Positions 44,634-55,857 are shown, counted from the stretch's first letter. The stretch is DNA of 64,000 bases from Cheiracanthium punctorium (GCA_038373885.1 JAWZYV010010290.1:310001-374000); one strand, 5' to 3'. Translations and numbers: made by a program. Notes: generated by a model from the sequence alone, not told the origin.

Positions 44634-45025
44634 CAGGGATGGATGCAAGGAAATTTTGGGCCCGTTTTACGGCCCCTTCACAAAATTCAATCGATTAAAA
44701 CGGCCCCTTCCCAAAATTATAATCGATAAAAACGGACCTTTCACAAAATTGTAATCGATAAAACGAACCTTTCACAAAATTACAATCTATTAAAACGGAC
44801 CCTTCACAAAACTTTAATCGATTAAAACAACCCTTCTTTGACATTTTATGTTTTATAAAATAATTTACGAAACAAATTAAAGTATAAAAAATGGACTTTT
44901 AAAAAAAAGGTATGAAAATTCACAAAAAGAGATGTTCAAATTCACAAAAATAGATATTGAAATTCCCCAAAATAAACAGTTTTTACAAAAATGGGTTACA
45001 AAAAATTCCTGGATCGACCCCTGTT
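44634..45025. mobile_element. Small TIR element built around a ~36-bp minisatellite
   Basis: CAGGGATGGATGCAAGGAAA and AATTCCTGGATCGACCCCTG are decayed inverted ends. Between 44660 and 44840, about six units of CGATTAAAACGGACCCTTCACAAAATT-like sequence repeat in tandem (unit around 34-37 bp). Confidence 0.65.
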
Positions 45026-45178
45026 TTCCAAGCAGATAGTTTCTAACAAAAATGTAGAAGCGCCTATGTTGTGTTAAGTAGCGAACTGCTTTGACTCTTA
45101 TTTCGCCTTCCGCCTTTCTGCATTGCTAAGAAAGTAGTTTTACAGGCAAGCACGTCTCAATCCTCTCTAAAGGTTTAA

Positions 45179-45534
45179 GTTTGAAGTGCAACCAATTTCG
45201 CATCGATATAGAACAACGTGGATCAACGCTAGAAAAGTGCAGCCGTTGCCATCGCTCGACTTAAATATCAGAAACATGGCAGTTGATCTAATTGTCCATC
45301 GCGTTCCACGGAGCTGAAGAACATTTTTGCCTTCTCTAAAGAACGTTTACGACTCAGCCAGCTGTGTCAAAACAGTTCTTTAGCTCCGTGGTAAGCGATT
45401 GACGATTCGATAGACAGCCATGTTGCTGGTAATTAAATTGAGCTATGGCAAAGACAGCATTTCAGAGTTGGGGCCATTTAGGCAGTCTATCAAGTTGTTC
45501 TTCTATATTAGTACGTCTTTAAACTCTCTGAAGA
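45179..45534. mobile_element. Palindromic piggyBac-like MITE, decayed copy 2
   Basis: It is preceded by TTAA (45175-45178), then GTTTGAAGTGCAACCA, GCAGCCGTTGCCATCGCTCG and inverted arms around TTGACGATTCG/GATCTAATTGTCC near the centre. It matches 7361-7818 block by block but with many changes. A TTAA at 45535 marks either its right edge or the left edge of the next copy. Confidence 0.65.
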
Positions 45535-45554
45535 TTAACCCTTTGAATCGCAAC

Positions 45555-45805
45555 CAGTAGCGGATCCAGGGGAGGGGCTAGGGGGCTTCAGCCCCCCCCC
45601 AAAAGAGATTGCTCAACGGTAACATTCTGCTTTATTATGCACTTTAAATAGCTAAAATGATCCTATTTTATTACTTAGCCCCTCCCCCAAGCCTAATACA
45701 TTGGTTTAGACTAAGATTTTGATTTATATTACATATTAATTGGGTGAAATAAGTTTTTTTAAAAATTTAGCCCCTCCCAAAAAAAAATTTCTAGATCCGC
45801 CACTG
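45555..45805. mobile_element. 251-bp hAT-type MITE, copy B, with exact 8-bp TSD
   Basis: The ends are CAGTAGCGGATCCAG and CTAGATCCGCCACTG. Flanks ATCGCAAC (45547-45554 and 45806-45813) are identical. In reverse orientation it matches 30784-31032 almost throughout. It sits inside the third piggyBac-like MITE and is therefore younger than that element. Confidence 0.9.
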
Positions 45806-45933
45806 ATCGCAACCCTTTTCACATCGATATAGAAGAACAACATGGACCAACGCTGGGAAAGTCCAGCCGTTGCCATTGCCTAATTTAACTACCTGCAACA
45901 ATGGCAGTCAACCGAATCTCGCGTGACACGGAT

Positions 45934-45937
45934 CACT

Positions 45938-45968
<31 letters not shown>

Positions 45969-45970
45969 TT
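45934..45970. repeat. (TTTA)n microsatellite
   Basis: About nine TTTA units within the third piggyBac-like MITE. Confidence 0.9.
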
Positions 45971-46499
45971 TTGTCTTCTCTAAAGATTTTTTATTTATTT
46001 ATCCAGCTGTGTCGAAACAGTTCTTTAAGCTCGTTGACGATTCGATAGACCACGATGTTGCTGGTAGTTAAATAGAGCAATGGCAACGACTGCATTTTTT
46101 AAGAGCTGGAGATTCATTTGGGACAGAAAATCGGGTTATTCTTCTTTATCGATGCATTTTCATCTCATTCTGAAAATAATTCTGACATCCATTTTATAAA
46201 TAATTGATCCTTTTTACTGGAAATTATGTGCTAAAAAGTAAAGATTGTTGTATGATTATGTCATCCACTTAAGTATTTAACGGAAATCAAACTTATTTTT
46301 CGTAAATCTTAATAAAATCGAAAGATTCTTTAGTTTTCATTTTAAAAAAATGTAAATATCTAAATTTTCACAAGCTTTACATTAAATGTAAAATTTTCAT
46401 GCCCAACATCCTGCATAGTATTTTAGCCAATATTTACTTATGTATCCCCATTTTTAACAAATACACCGAGAAAGACATGTAAAAATAATCGCAAATTAA

Positions 46500-46880
46500 A
46501 GCCTCGCCGCAGCGGCCATACATCACCGTCGAGATGAATTGGACAAAAACTGTCATGTCTTCCTTTCACTCCAGCCATCATTTCTCCCCCCGTACACACA
46601 ATTGGCGAATCCCATCTGATCCAATAGACCGATTCCAACAGCTTTTCTGCAATCTGCGAGCGAGCTCTGTCGCGCACATAGCATCGCTCTGTTCCAATGC
46701 ATTTCCAAGGTGCTCATTGCCATGGCAACGCATGCGAGCTCCCTCTCTCTCCTGCTCATGCAATCCTTTTTTCTCCAGCTATTCCGCAGCTACCCTTCGA
46801 TCGAAAACGCGCGCAGCAGGCCCTTTTGCTGCTGCTCTGCTAAGGTCAGCTGGGAAGCTATCGATCCGTTGTCGGTTCTA
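46500..46880. promoter_or_regulatory. GC-richer, CpG-containing island, possible regulatory region
   Basis: About 380 bp of balanced, low-repeat sequence with many CpGs (GCCTCGCCGCAGCGGCCATA, CGAGCGAGCTCTGTCGCGCA, CGAAAACGCGCGCAGCAGG) stands out in an AT-rich region. Overlapping open frames exist on both strands, none with a known domain, so coding is not supported. An ATTGCCATGGCAAC palindrome lies at 46716-46729. It could be an intronic enhancer or alternative promoter of the SLC6 gene, or the promoter of another gene; the sequence cannot decide. Confidence 0.45.
46716..46729. promoter_or_regulatory. RFX X-box-like palindrome
   Basis: ATTGCCATGGCAAC matches the RFX consensus GTTGCCATGGCAAC at 13 of 14 positions. 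RFX factors control ciliary and sensory-neuron genes in animals (family knowledge). Its location within a GC-richer island supports, but does not prove, function. Confidence 0.45.
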
Positions 46881-47395
46881 TTTATTATTATCTACTGCTT
46901 GTACACACGCACACACACATTGACCTGGTTCTTCACTTTCAGTTTGGATTGGAGGGGGGGGGGGTGCGGGAAGGGAAAGAAAAAGTAGAATATATTTGAG
47001 AGAAGAGAGGGGGGGGGGTGATTAGAAATTAATATGGAAGGCATGCTGCTTATCAAGTCAGCCAAGCAGGAAATTACAACGCGTAAAAATGAATTTTTTT
47101 TTTTTTTCAATTGGAATTTCAACTCCCGTAGAAAATGTTCTTCGCATCTATTAATACAAGAAATAAACGTGACTCATCTGGGGGGGGGAGGGAACGGGGA
47201 AGTTGATAGCTGTCGTCTTAAGAGAACAGAAAACGACTTATATGAAATTTACATTCTTTTATATGTTGTTGACTATAATCAAGAGCTTTCTGATGTTTTA
47301 GGTAACTTGAAAGGAAACGTGTATTTCTAGCAATTGCTGTAATTCTATGGTTAAATTTTCATGATGCTGCAATGGAGTCCAGGTATGCATGTACG

Positions 47396-47573
47396 CAGTG
47401 GCGTAGCCAGAAATTTTTCATGGGGGGGGTTACGACCACTGCAACTCACATATATGTATACGTACGTGTGTGTGATAAGGGAATGAAGAATATACATTTT
47501 GTATGGCAAAAATTTCCTCATGATGGGGTGGGGGATTGTGACCCCCTTCCCACCCCCTTTGGCTACGCCCCTG
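47396..47573. mobile_element. 178-bp G/C-run MITE
   Basis: The ends are CAGTGGCGTAGCCAG and TTTGGCTACGCCCCTG. The interior, with ATATATGTATACGTACGTGT and CATTTTGTATGGCAAAAATT, is the reverse complement of 23337-23510 with few changes. No duplicated target was found (CATGTACG / CAAGTTTG), so the exact ends or insertion history are uncertain. Confidence 0.75.
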
Positions 47574-47759
47574 CAAGTTTGGCATCAAATCTCTTAATTT
47601 AAACAAAGGTCTGTTGGAGTGTGATTCATGGATAAAACACTGCAAATTAATATCATGAGAGTAAATTGATTGATTTTCTAAGCATAACAAAAGTGAAATA
47701 AGTGAAAATTCTATGTCAAGCTCAATACAAAATAAATAAAAAAAATTTCACTTTGTAAG

Positions 47760-47791
<32 letters not shown>

Positions 47792-48054
47792 AGAAAAAGA
47801 TCGAACTAGTATTTTTTATATGGTAATAAATATTGAGTTTCATGAAATGCAAGGAAATTCTGTTCTTATTTAAAAATAAAATAATGAACAGTTTCCTGTT
47901 TCTGGTATTGCTTCAAAGAAAATTCAGAATTCTCGTTCTTGGTATATTTCAGCAATTAAACTTGCTCATCACATTCATTGAATTTTTGATTTAATTTATG
48001 CACCCATTTTTCGCTATATTGCATCTTGTATCTATCAAAGAATAACGACAGATA
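47574..48054. other. Non-coding, nothing recognised
   Basis: AT-rich sequence with a ~26-bp T-run at 47760. No gene or repeat match. Confidence 0.4.
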
Positions 48055-48235
48055 CTAGATATGGTAGATGACTGAAGTGTGAAGGTCCGGCCTATACCGC
48101 GCGGAGTTTTGGTCGGTTTTCTCCAGATGTAACGTGAATACGCCTCAGAACTCATTAAAAGATCCTCCGTCCCCCTCTCTGGGCAGATAGCCCTTGAGTA
48201 GCTTTGCCTTAATACGCAATAAAATACGCAATTAT
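48055..48235 (+). repeat. SINE (family A), partial head
   Basis: ATGGTAGATGACTGAAGTG, GAAGGTCCGGCC, CGCGCGGAGTTTTGGTCGG, TCCAGATGTAACGTGAATAC and a GGGCAGATAGCCC..TTTGCCTTAAT tail. The A-box end and the TCTAACG segment are deleted. Confidence 0.72.
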
Positions 48236-51200
48236 GGCCCAGCAATTAACCAAAAATTTGAATTGAATTGTTTAGTGAAAGAGTTTGAGAAGAGATAAAA
48301 GAAAAAATATTTACTTCACGTATGAGTACACTTATTCCGATTTAATGCACAAGAGTTTCGAAAAGTGCTTCCCGTTACTTGCAACAGTATGGTGAATCCT
48401 TTAAGATCAAAGTTGTCCAAAACTGAATGAATAGTTCGCAGTGTAATGACCGAAATTTCAGCAGAAATGGACGAAATTTCAGCAGAAAATGAAAATCCTC
48501 TGTTCGATGGTCAAATGCGGCATCTTACTACTGCGAACTGCTTGCAAAGACGCGAACTTTTACCGAAAACTTCTTGAAACTTCGTGTCTATCTAGTGCTG
48601 ATTCACAGCACAAAATGAAAAGTGGTATTAATTCAAACTCGTTTCGTAAATTGTAAACCGCTTAGTGTTGCATCACCAAATGTTAAATCAGTATGACGTC
48701 CCAATAAATAGTTATTGCAGTTTCAAATTTTCGGTTAATTATTGGGCATCCTGTACCAAAGAATAACGACTTTCGTACATATTGTACGAAAAGCGATGAT
48801 TGCATCGGCAATAAACATTTTAGTGGTGTTTAAGTGCTGCAGTTTTTGGCATAATTTACAAGTTCTGCTTGACGTTAGTTGCTCTCGTAACATTTAGCGG
48901 CTTACCTCATCAGAGTGTAAGAATTTGCTGTCAAATCTACCGTCGTCGTCTTCGACTCGAAATAGGTAACCCTACTTTCTCAACTGTTTATTTGGTTACC
49001 TGAGATTGCCCATTGTTTTCCGGGACATGCCTAACCTACTTGGTGCAAAGTCTTTTGGACTCAAGGTTGAGTCGCGATGCATAAGAGCCTGTTAATATGT
49101 TAGGATGTGGCAGAGAACTGGTGCACTGTAGTGAGGTTGACCTTGCTCTCGTGACATAATGAAATCTGTCGCGACAAATTGCACGTTAACAAATTGCTTC
49201 CACTCTCAGCATTTAATAGACAAGATTACAGTGCCAGTGCAGTGTTTGATCATTGGAATGCTATTCATTTTCATGGTGAGAGAAAATATATTCTGGTATA
49301 TCAGTATATTTTCTGAGCTGTCGTCCAGATCTTTTCAGTTGCCAAGTGTTCATTGACCAAAATCGCTAAATGCAAGCGAAAAAGTCGTTAAGTTTAAAAA
49401 AATGATTTCTGAAAGTAATTCTAACTTACATATTAAAAAAAAAACAGCGTTCACTTACAATTAGAAAGATAAAATATTTTAAACAAATCGATTATGGCGC
49501 TTATACGGAAGACAAAAATCCTAGTCTGCAATTAATATAACTGAAGTGCTTAAAAAAAGTGTCTTCACTCTATACATTTAATTTTTCTCGGCTTAAAATA
49601 ACTAACTTCATATTCTATTTTATATCGTTTTAGTTACGGAAGTAGCGTTGTTGCCATTTGAGTTATTAAATTAATTCGAAATTCAGGACTTCGTGCAAAC
49701 AAAAATATAGACCATTTCCAGAAGCTATTTCAAAAGCACTCTTTTAGTCTGAAAGAAAAATTTTCTGAAGCTAAGAATCGCTGAACTGGTGGATTCTCAG
49801 ATATTTTACACTCCCATATATATATTAATAACGTTACACGATCAAATAGTTGTATTACATTTTATTGAGCACAACTTTTTCGTGAATCGCAAATTTTGCT
49901 AATCTGTTTCAATTATGGCGTAACTGTGCGACAGCTTTAAACATTGCTACGTCAAGATCAATTTCCTGGTGTCAAAAATGGCAAAAAAGTTGGTAAAAAT
50001 CAGGATGGATTTTTAAATTTTTAAAGTAACCCAGATTGTTTTCGATATATTTTTTACATAATTATGAAAATTTTCAACGTGGTGGATTTTATTACGTATT
50101 TTGAGCATAACCTTTTAATAGTTTTGGAGTAATAGTGGTAAGTTTTGCTTTGGAGTATTAGGATGAGCTTTGTGTCCTGAAATATCTGTCTTCGCGTTTT
50201 CAAAGTCCTATTGATATTTTTGACTTTATTTTTTATTCTCAGTTCTCCCTTCCCCTCTCGGTAAAACATTTTGATGGTTAGCGATTGATTTTTTAGTTTA
50301 GTATACACCATCAACTTTTTTGATATACACACGTTTATAAGCCTGCACAGTTATCTCACCTATTATAGATTTAAAAATTTTCAGCATAACAAACGGCATC
50401 GGAGAATTTCGTAAGCAGTCACGAAAATTTCTAAATATTCTTCTTTTTAAAGGAAGAAAATTGCAGTTTGTTTTATTTATTTTTTAGTGGATTAAATATT
50501 TTGAACTAATTTTTACCAAATTGTGCATAGATAAGTTGTTTTAAAGTGTAGTATTCAGGGAAATTTTCTATCCCACATCAGTGGTTAAATATTTTAATTT
50601 TCTTATTACCGATTGTTTAGTTGATTAGAATGATTAGACATTTAATATTACCTTTACTATAACACTTATGTAATATAATTAAACGGTTAATAAAGTTCAT
50701 TCAATTAATTTAGAAAAATAACGTACAATTTATTTTTATTTAGCACCAACAAAAGCTTAGTAGATTTTGCTTTTGTAAAGGCTCCGATTGTATATGCTAG
50801 TTTTGTTTGGTCAATGTTAACTCCACAATCGGAAAAACTCTTCTAAGTTATAATGGCTCGTCCTTTAAGCATTTATTTCTTGAATAGTTAACACTATCCC
50901 AAAATAAATAAGATAACTATAATTATTATTTGAAACATACAAAATCCTAAATTCTGTATCTACCATCCCGTGGGTCTAAAGCGGCCGTGTATGACGAGAT
51001 TTTATTCAAGAAGTTCCACATAGAAATTATAAATTTGACTTTCTTCTGCTTTATCGTCAATCATGTAATTACCTGCCATATTGAGTAAGATTAAAGTGAA
51101 TATCATTTATAGCGATAGCCGTTAACTTGACATCACTAAATTGATTTTTAAGTTATAAGTATTTGCTGCTTTTATATTTTCGAAAAAGTTCTGCAACATT

Positions 51201-52222
51201 TTAAGTCCATAAATAATTATAAAATAAGGTTTTGGTGAGAACGAAAAAAAAAAAATCTTCTTTATTTTATGAATACTCTTTGTATTGTAATTTTTGTTAT
51301 AGTTTTGTGTTTTTTTTTTTAATCGTGTGCAGAAGTAAGACCCCCCCCCCCGAAAAAAAAAAAGAGGTGGGGCTAAGAAACATATTAAAGTTTAAATTTT
51401 CCTTAATGATAACCCTGTATAGATGCTGATTAATTTAGTTATAATTTCCCCTTTTATGAAAATGTTTTCTTCAAATTTGCTTCGAAGTGCAACAAAACGA
51501 GATATAGACTTATTTCCAAAAATGTCTTTTAAGAAAATAAAAAAGTACATTTTAATTTGTTGCCCGGCACCCCATGAATACAAATTTCGCAAAAGGGCGC
51601 TCCATAATCGCCGATTCAAGCACGATTTATCACACTCGTTTCTTTTAATTTATTTCTTTTTTTGGTTTCTCGATTTGAGTTTCCGCGTTAGATAATCCTG
51701 GGGTCTTTTCACCTAAGTGCGTTTGTCTGTGTTTTATTTCTGTTTGGTGGGAAGCGGGCGATTTGCTACCGCTTCTATTTCTGGCATAAAAATGGCTGCT
51801 TGGTTAATGAGGATGTGATTATGTAGGTCTCCATAACAGGATGGAAGATTCGCGGTCTGGTCTTTTTAAAACCCATATCTATCTCCCATAACTCCGCGAT
51901 TAGAATTCTAATTGTTCCATTCATTCTAAGTGTACTTTATGACTTCCCAGTGTTACATCGGGTTTGATTGATTACGTTGATTTTGGTATTTTTTTTGGTT
52001 GGTGCGTGTCACAACGTGGGACAATTCCTTACGGACTCTTTTGGTGGCCGATTAGCTGATTAGAGCAGGCTTAGTGGAGATATGCCCAAATTTTTACATT
52101 TAAGGGTATTGTTATAGATTATTTTCATAAAATGCGTTCATTATTTTTAAATGCCTAAAATGTGAGCTTGCTCGTTTTGCCAAGAGATTGACAGCTCACG
52201 TCAGCGAAAGCGTCGTTTAGAC
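48236..52222. other. Long non-coding stretch
   Basis: Nothing beyond AT-rich DNA with homopolymer runs (near 51243, 51312 and 51341-51362) is recognised. Frames at 50054-50332, 51232-51429 and 51423-51695 have no domain. No SLC6 exon was found. Confidence 0.45.
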
Positions 52223-52538
52223 CAGCGGTTTTCAAACTTTTAACATTGTCCCCCCCCCCCCAAACAAATGATAACGCATGATGGCGTCCCCACCCTCATA
52301 TTCCTCGGCATTCATAGTTTTTTGTTCTTCAATATAAACCAGTTAATCGCCTTTCGTACAAAATAATGTTATCGGTAAAGTTGGAATAAACATTTTATTT
52401 TGGAATAAAAATAAGAATAAATAAGATGATTTATTAAAACATGTATTATCACTTGCTCTTTTGCCTGTTTTAATCGCCCTCCCTGAAAACGCTTTGCACC
52501 CCCCAAAGGGGCCACGTCCCACGGGTTTGGGACCTCTG
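52223..52538. mobile_element. 316-bp hAT-type MITE
   Basis: CAGCGGTTTTCAAACTTTT and GGGTTTGGGACCTCTG are decayed inverted ends. The flanks GTTTAGAC (52215-52222) and GTTTATAG (52539-52546) agree at six of eight positions. CAG..CTG ends with an 8-bp duplication and 'GGTTTTCAAAC'-type termini are typical of hAT MITEs. Confidence 0.7.
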
Positions 52539-52554
52539 GTTTATAGTTAGTATA

Positions 52555-52766
52555 TGCTTCCTTCTCGGAGTTTCCCATCACAATTTGGATCCTCGTGAGA
52601 AGGGGGGGGGGGGTGTTTCTGAATGTTAGGGATGGGGGTACTGATACTTTTCGGAACCACAGATTTGTGTGCAAGTACATCGTATCTACATAGTGGTCTT
52701 CAGTGGCCAGTCGTAATCGAACCCGCAACATTCCGTTTGCAAGTCCAACGCTTTTAAGCGCTAAGC
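52555..52766 (-). repeat. tRNA-derived SINE (family B), minus strand
   Basis: The minus strand starts GGCTTAGCGCTTAAAAGCGT (A-box region), then GCGGGTTCGATTACGACTGG (B-box GGTTCGATTAC), followed by a non-tRNA body. It differs from family A in both head and body. It lies exactly between two hAT-type MITEs. Confidence 0.6.
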
Positions 52767-53341
52767 CAGAGGTTCTTAAACTTGTGTAGTCCGAGGATTC
52801 CCTCTTGAACAACGTTTTTTGTGGACCCCATCCCGACCCTAGGCATTTTATGTTGCTCTTGAGACTTAATTTCTGGCTTAATCTCATTGGCACAATATTT
52901 TAATAAAAATTTTAAAAATGTTTTAGGATATAAAATGAAACATAAAGTGAATAAAAACAGCTCGAAAAACCGTTTTAAAAACTACATATCATAATACATT
53001 AAATTCATCCAAATATTCTGGTGAAATATTGGTCAAAGTAGATCTTTATAATGTTTTATGTAGATAATTTTTAGTTAATGAGATGGGTGCAGCTGTTTTC
53101 TTGAAAACAGAACAGCAGTTTCGTGCACTATGTATGTTGAAATGGTATTTCAAGGTCCTCTTCCACATTAAGTATGTTTCTATACTTTGATTTAATATCT
53201 AACGAAAGTATGTTGCACAAAAGGAAATCAAATGTTGCACTATTTTATTTGTAAGTTAGTCTTGGGCAGTGTCTGCAGCCATTTTTATAATTACGCGGAC
53301 AATCGGTAATGGCTTCGCGGACCGCAGTTTAAGAACCTTTG
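52767..53341. mobile_element. 575-bp hAT-type MITE
   Basis: CAGAGGTTCTTAAACTTG and GCAGTTTAAGAACCTTTG are inverted ends. CGGACC/GTGGACC strings lie near both ends. The flanks CGCTAAGC and TTCTAGAC match at only four of eight positions, so the target duplication is eroded or the ends are slightly misplaced. Confidence 0.65.
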
Positions 53342-53826
53342 TTCTAGACAGCCACGAACCTAGAAAGTGAGCTTCATGGCATAATAAGAACAGTTTCACT
53401 ACATTAGCAACCGGGTCATAAAGAGAAAGAAGAAAAGCAGGCTTTCAAACTTAGTCTCATTCCTCCCACCTTCATTTCTGCCACCTCCATCTTAACTTGC
53501 TTGAAATGTTTCCCAAATTTATTTTTTAATCGGTTGCGGTCATGGTCCAAATAAGGATGATAGTACATCACTCATTTGAGGTTAAATTAAAAAAAAAAGT
53601 TTTTAGAGAGCTAAAATGCTTTTAAATTATTACTGAAAATGCGACAGAAAATAGCTATCTTAAAAATCTGTAAGGGAAATTTTACCATGCCATTGTACTA
53701 TAACGTTTCACCTATCGAAAAGTATACAAAGCTCCGTCAGTTCGAAAATTTAATTTATTTGCAAGCATTTGAGGTGCGAGGAGTAATATTATGGATGTTT
53801 TAAAGGACACCATTTATTTAAATATA
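53342..53826. other. Non-coding
   Basis: Nothing recognised between the two mobile elements. Confidence 0.4.
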
Positions 53827-53870
53827 CAGGGTATCCCCAAAACGATGGTAACACACTTTAATTCTTTATC

Positions 53871-54108
53871 CCCCACCATGGCCGAGGGGATATGGTACTG
53901 AACAGGGTACAGGGCTGAATTGTGAAGGTTCTCCCCTTCTAGTCTGCAGCGCGGCTATCGATCTAACGGTCTGGAGTTGTGGTCAGTTTTCTCCAGGTGT
54001 AACGTGAGTACGCGTTAGAGCCCCTTAAAAAGTACTCCGATCAGGGCACCTCTCCCCGCCATAGGCAGATACCCTTGCTTAACTGTGACTTAACACAATA
54101 TGCGCATG
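53871..54108 (+). repeat. Full SINE (family A) with 10-bp target duplication
   Basis: ATTCTTTATC lies immediately before (53861-53870) and after (54109-54118). Between them: ACCATGGCCGAGGGGATATG (A-box region), GCGGCTATCGATCTAACGGT, TCTCCAGGTGTAACGTGAGT and an AGGCAGATACCC..TTAACACAATATGCGC tail. A direct repeat of the target and a 3' tail are retrotransposition marks. Confidence 0.85.
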
Positions 54109-54176
54109 ATTCTTTATCCATTACAAATAAATTAACAGGAGTAAAATTTTCTTAACATAGACTTTCTTCCTACCTC

Positions 54177-54270
54177 AGGTAGCACACACAAGTTCTCTGA
54201 ACGTCTATTAACGTTCTGAAAACGTTTTCTCAGCGGTAATAGAAGTTCAGAGTATCTGTGTGTGCTGCCT
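54177..54270. repeat. ~45-bp-arm imperfect palindrome
   Basis: AGGTAGCACACACAAGTTCT, continuing into CTGAACGTCTATTAACG, pairs with GTAATAGAAGTTCAGAG and TCTGTGTGTGCTGCCT. It is nested in the 53827 element, downstream of the SINE. Confidence 0.75.
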
Positions 54271-55281
54271 CTGGAACCTTATTTTAAAGGTTTTTTTTTT
54301 TTCAATTTAATTTATCCAATTAAAGAATTAAAGTGTGTTACCATCGTTTAAGGTCACCCTGAAAGATCAGTAAATGATGCTGCACATCATAATCAAATGT
54401 ATGAATAATGATTGATTAAATTTTTTGAACGTTAATTTATAAAATTTCTTTTCTCTTAGAAACTAAGTTCTACTATTTTCAGCTAGAGTCACTTTTTTCA
54501 GGTTTTTAAGATATTGTTGAGGAAAAACAAATATCCATTAACTAATTCATTAAGTTAAAATCCAAATTTCCGTCCCTAAAAGGGTTAAGTAATTTGCTTT
54601 CGATGAACTCCCCATCAAGTGTGAGTAATTACGAAACCTAATGCGTTTTCCTCATTTATCCTCTACCAATCTTGATGCGATCGTAAATTCTGCCTCCATT
54701 AATCAATAAGTGCAATATCGATCAGCTTTCTGCAGCAAGCAGCAAGGGTACAGAATGTTTGATGCCTCAGTGACTTTACATCAAATGTTGTCATGGTAAA
54801 CGTTTTCCTCGTGTTAGGAACTATAGTCTTCCATGCCATATTTAGCCTTTTTTTTCTACTTTTACGATTAGGTGAAGGATATTTGATAAAGATATGATAA
54901 AATATATAGAGATAAAATGCACACAAGCATTGCCGATTTTTGAAAAATTGATTTTCAGTACAGTATGCGTGTGAGTGCAGATTAGCTTCAACATTTCTAA
55001 ATCTTTTTAAGACATATTTTATTTAATAATATCACATTTTTTTGAGAAATCAATAAATATATTGAAGTTTGTACACATATTTGGATAGTTCCCTCCGCCC
55101 TCCCTAAAAAAAGGTAGCCTCATTTTCCAAAAATAGATGCTACTCTGCTATAAAAATGACAAAAAAAAAAAAAAAAGTGGGGAGGAAGATGAAACGTACA
55201 ATATAGTACAAGTGTTTTCAAATTCTTTTCTTTCTTTTGTTGAGGGGGCGGGGATGTAAATGTAACAAAACACATTGATGT

Positions 55282-55381
55282 TTAACATCAGTGTACGAAT
55301 GCGTTAGAAGTATATGAAAACAGCTGATCATTATTTAAAAATATCACCAAAGGAGACGGTGTTAGAAATCTGACATTATGC
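55282..55381. repeat. ~100-bp direct repeat, copy 1
   Basis: TAACATCAGTGTACGAATGC, AGTATATGAAAACAGCT, CATCATT/GATCATTATTTAAAA and GGTGTTAGAAATCTGACATT. Copy 2 is at 55760-55857 with about 15 differences by eye. Confidence 0.8.
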
Positions 55382-55759
55382 ACGTAATCTTATAATTTAT
55401 CACAATGCATTCAGTGTCTTGATATAATTTACATAGTTAATATAGCAATTTAGAAATATTAATTATTAATAGTTATTATTTACCAAGTTCCAAACTCTCC
55501 CGCCAATTATTTTTAAAAAGTAAACATTTTTAGGACAACTGTTGCGTCCAAACTACTTCAGCCATTTAGAACATACTGTATTACATCATCAATGTATCGA
55601 TGAATTATAGCTCATAATGGTTGTATACGATTTTCTATGATAATATTAAGGTCAGTAACTAACTATAGTCGATTCACTTAGTGATATGCCCTGTGCTCAC
55701 ACGTAAAATTTACAATTTATATGAAATTAAGAATTAATAAGGCTGGTATTAAAATATTT

Positions 55760-55857
55760 TAACATCAATGTACGAATGCGTTAGGAGTATATGAAAACTG
55801 CTCATCATTATTTAAAAGGATCAACAAAGTGGTGTTAGAAATCTAACTTTATGTTAA
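55760..55857. repeat. ~100-bp direct repeat, copy 2
   Basis: Same order of blocks as 55282-55381. The two lie about 480 bp apart, and the intervening sequence is not itself repeated, so this may be the terminal repeats of a small element or a local duplication. Confidence 0.75.

Larger units (their letters stand above)
45539..46130. mobile_element. Palindromic piggyBac-like MITE, copy 3, interrupted
   Basis: TTAA (45535-45538) then CCCTTTGAATCGCAACC begin the copy. It is then split by the hAT MITE at 45555-45805 and resumes with ATCGCAACCCTTTTCACATC and CAGCCGTTGCCATTGCC. A (TTTA)n expansion (45934-45970) occupies part of one arm. The right end is not certain. Confidence 0.65.
53827..54361. 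mobile_element. CAGGG-ended MITE interrupted by a SINE
   Basis: The left end CAGGGTATCCCCAAAACGAT, with GGTAACACACTTTAATTC, is mirrored at 54320-54361 (GAATTAAAGTGTGTTACCAT, CGTTTAAGGTCACCCTG). The termini are a variant of the 10498 family. It is split by the SINE at 53871-54108, and a second palindrome lies at 54177-54270. Confidence 0.8.

Noticed and set aside
46534..46923. 129-codon plus-strand frame in the GC-richer island as a protein
   Set aside because: Frames are open on both strands in this region, composition is Ser/Arg/Cys-rich as expected from the DNA, and no domain is visible.
52369..52893. 174-codon minus-strand frame
   Set aside because: It crosses a hAT-type MITE, a SINE and a second MITE, so it is an accidental frame.
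22455..54108. SINE heads as functional tRNA genes
   Set aside because: A and B boxes are present, but acceptor and anticodon stems do not pair and each is followed by the same SINE body.
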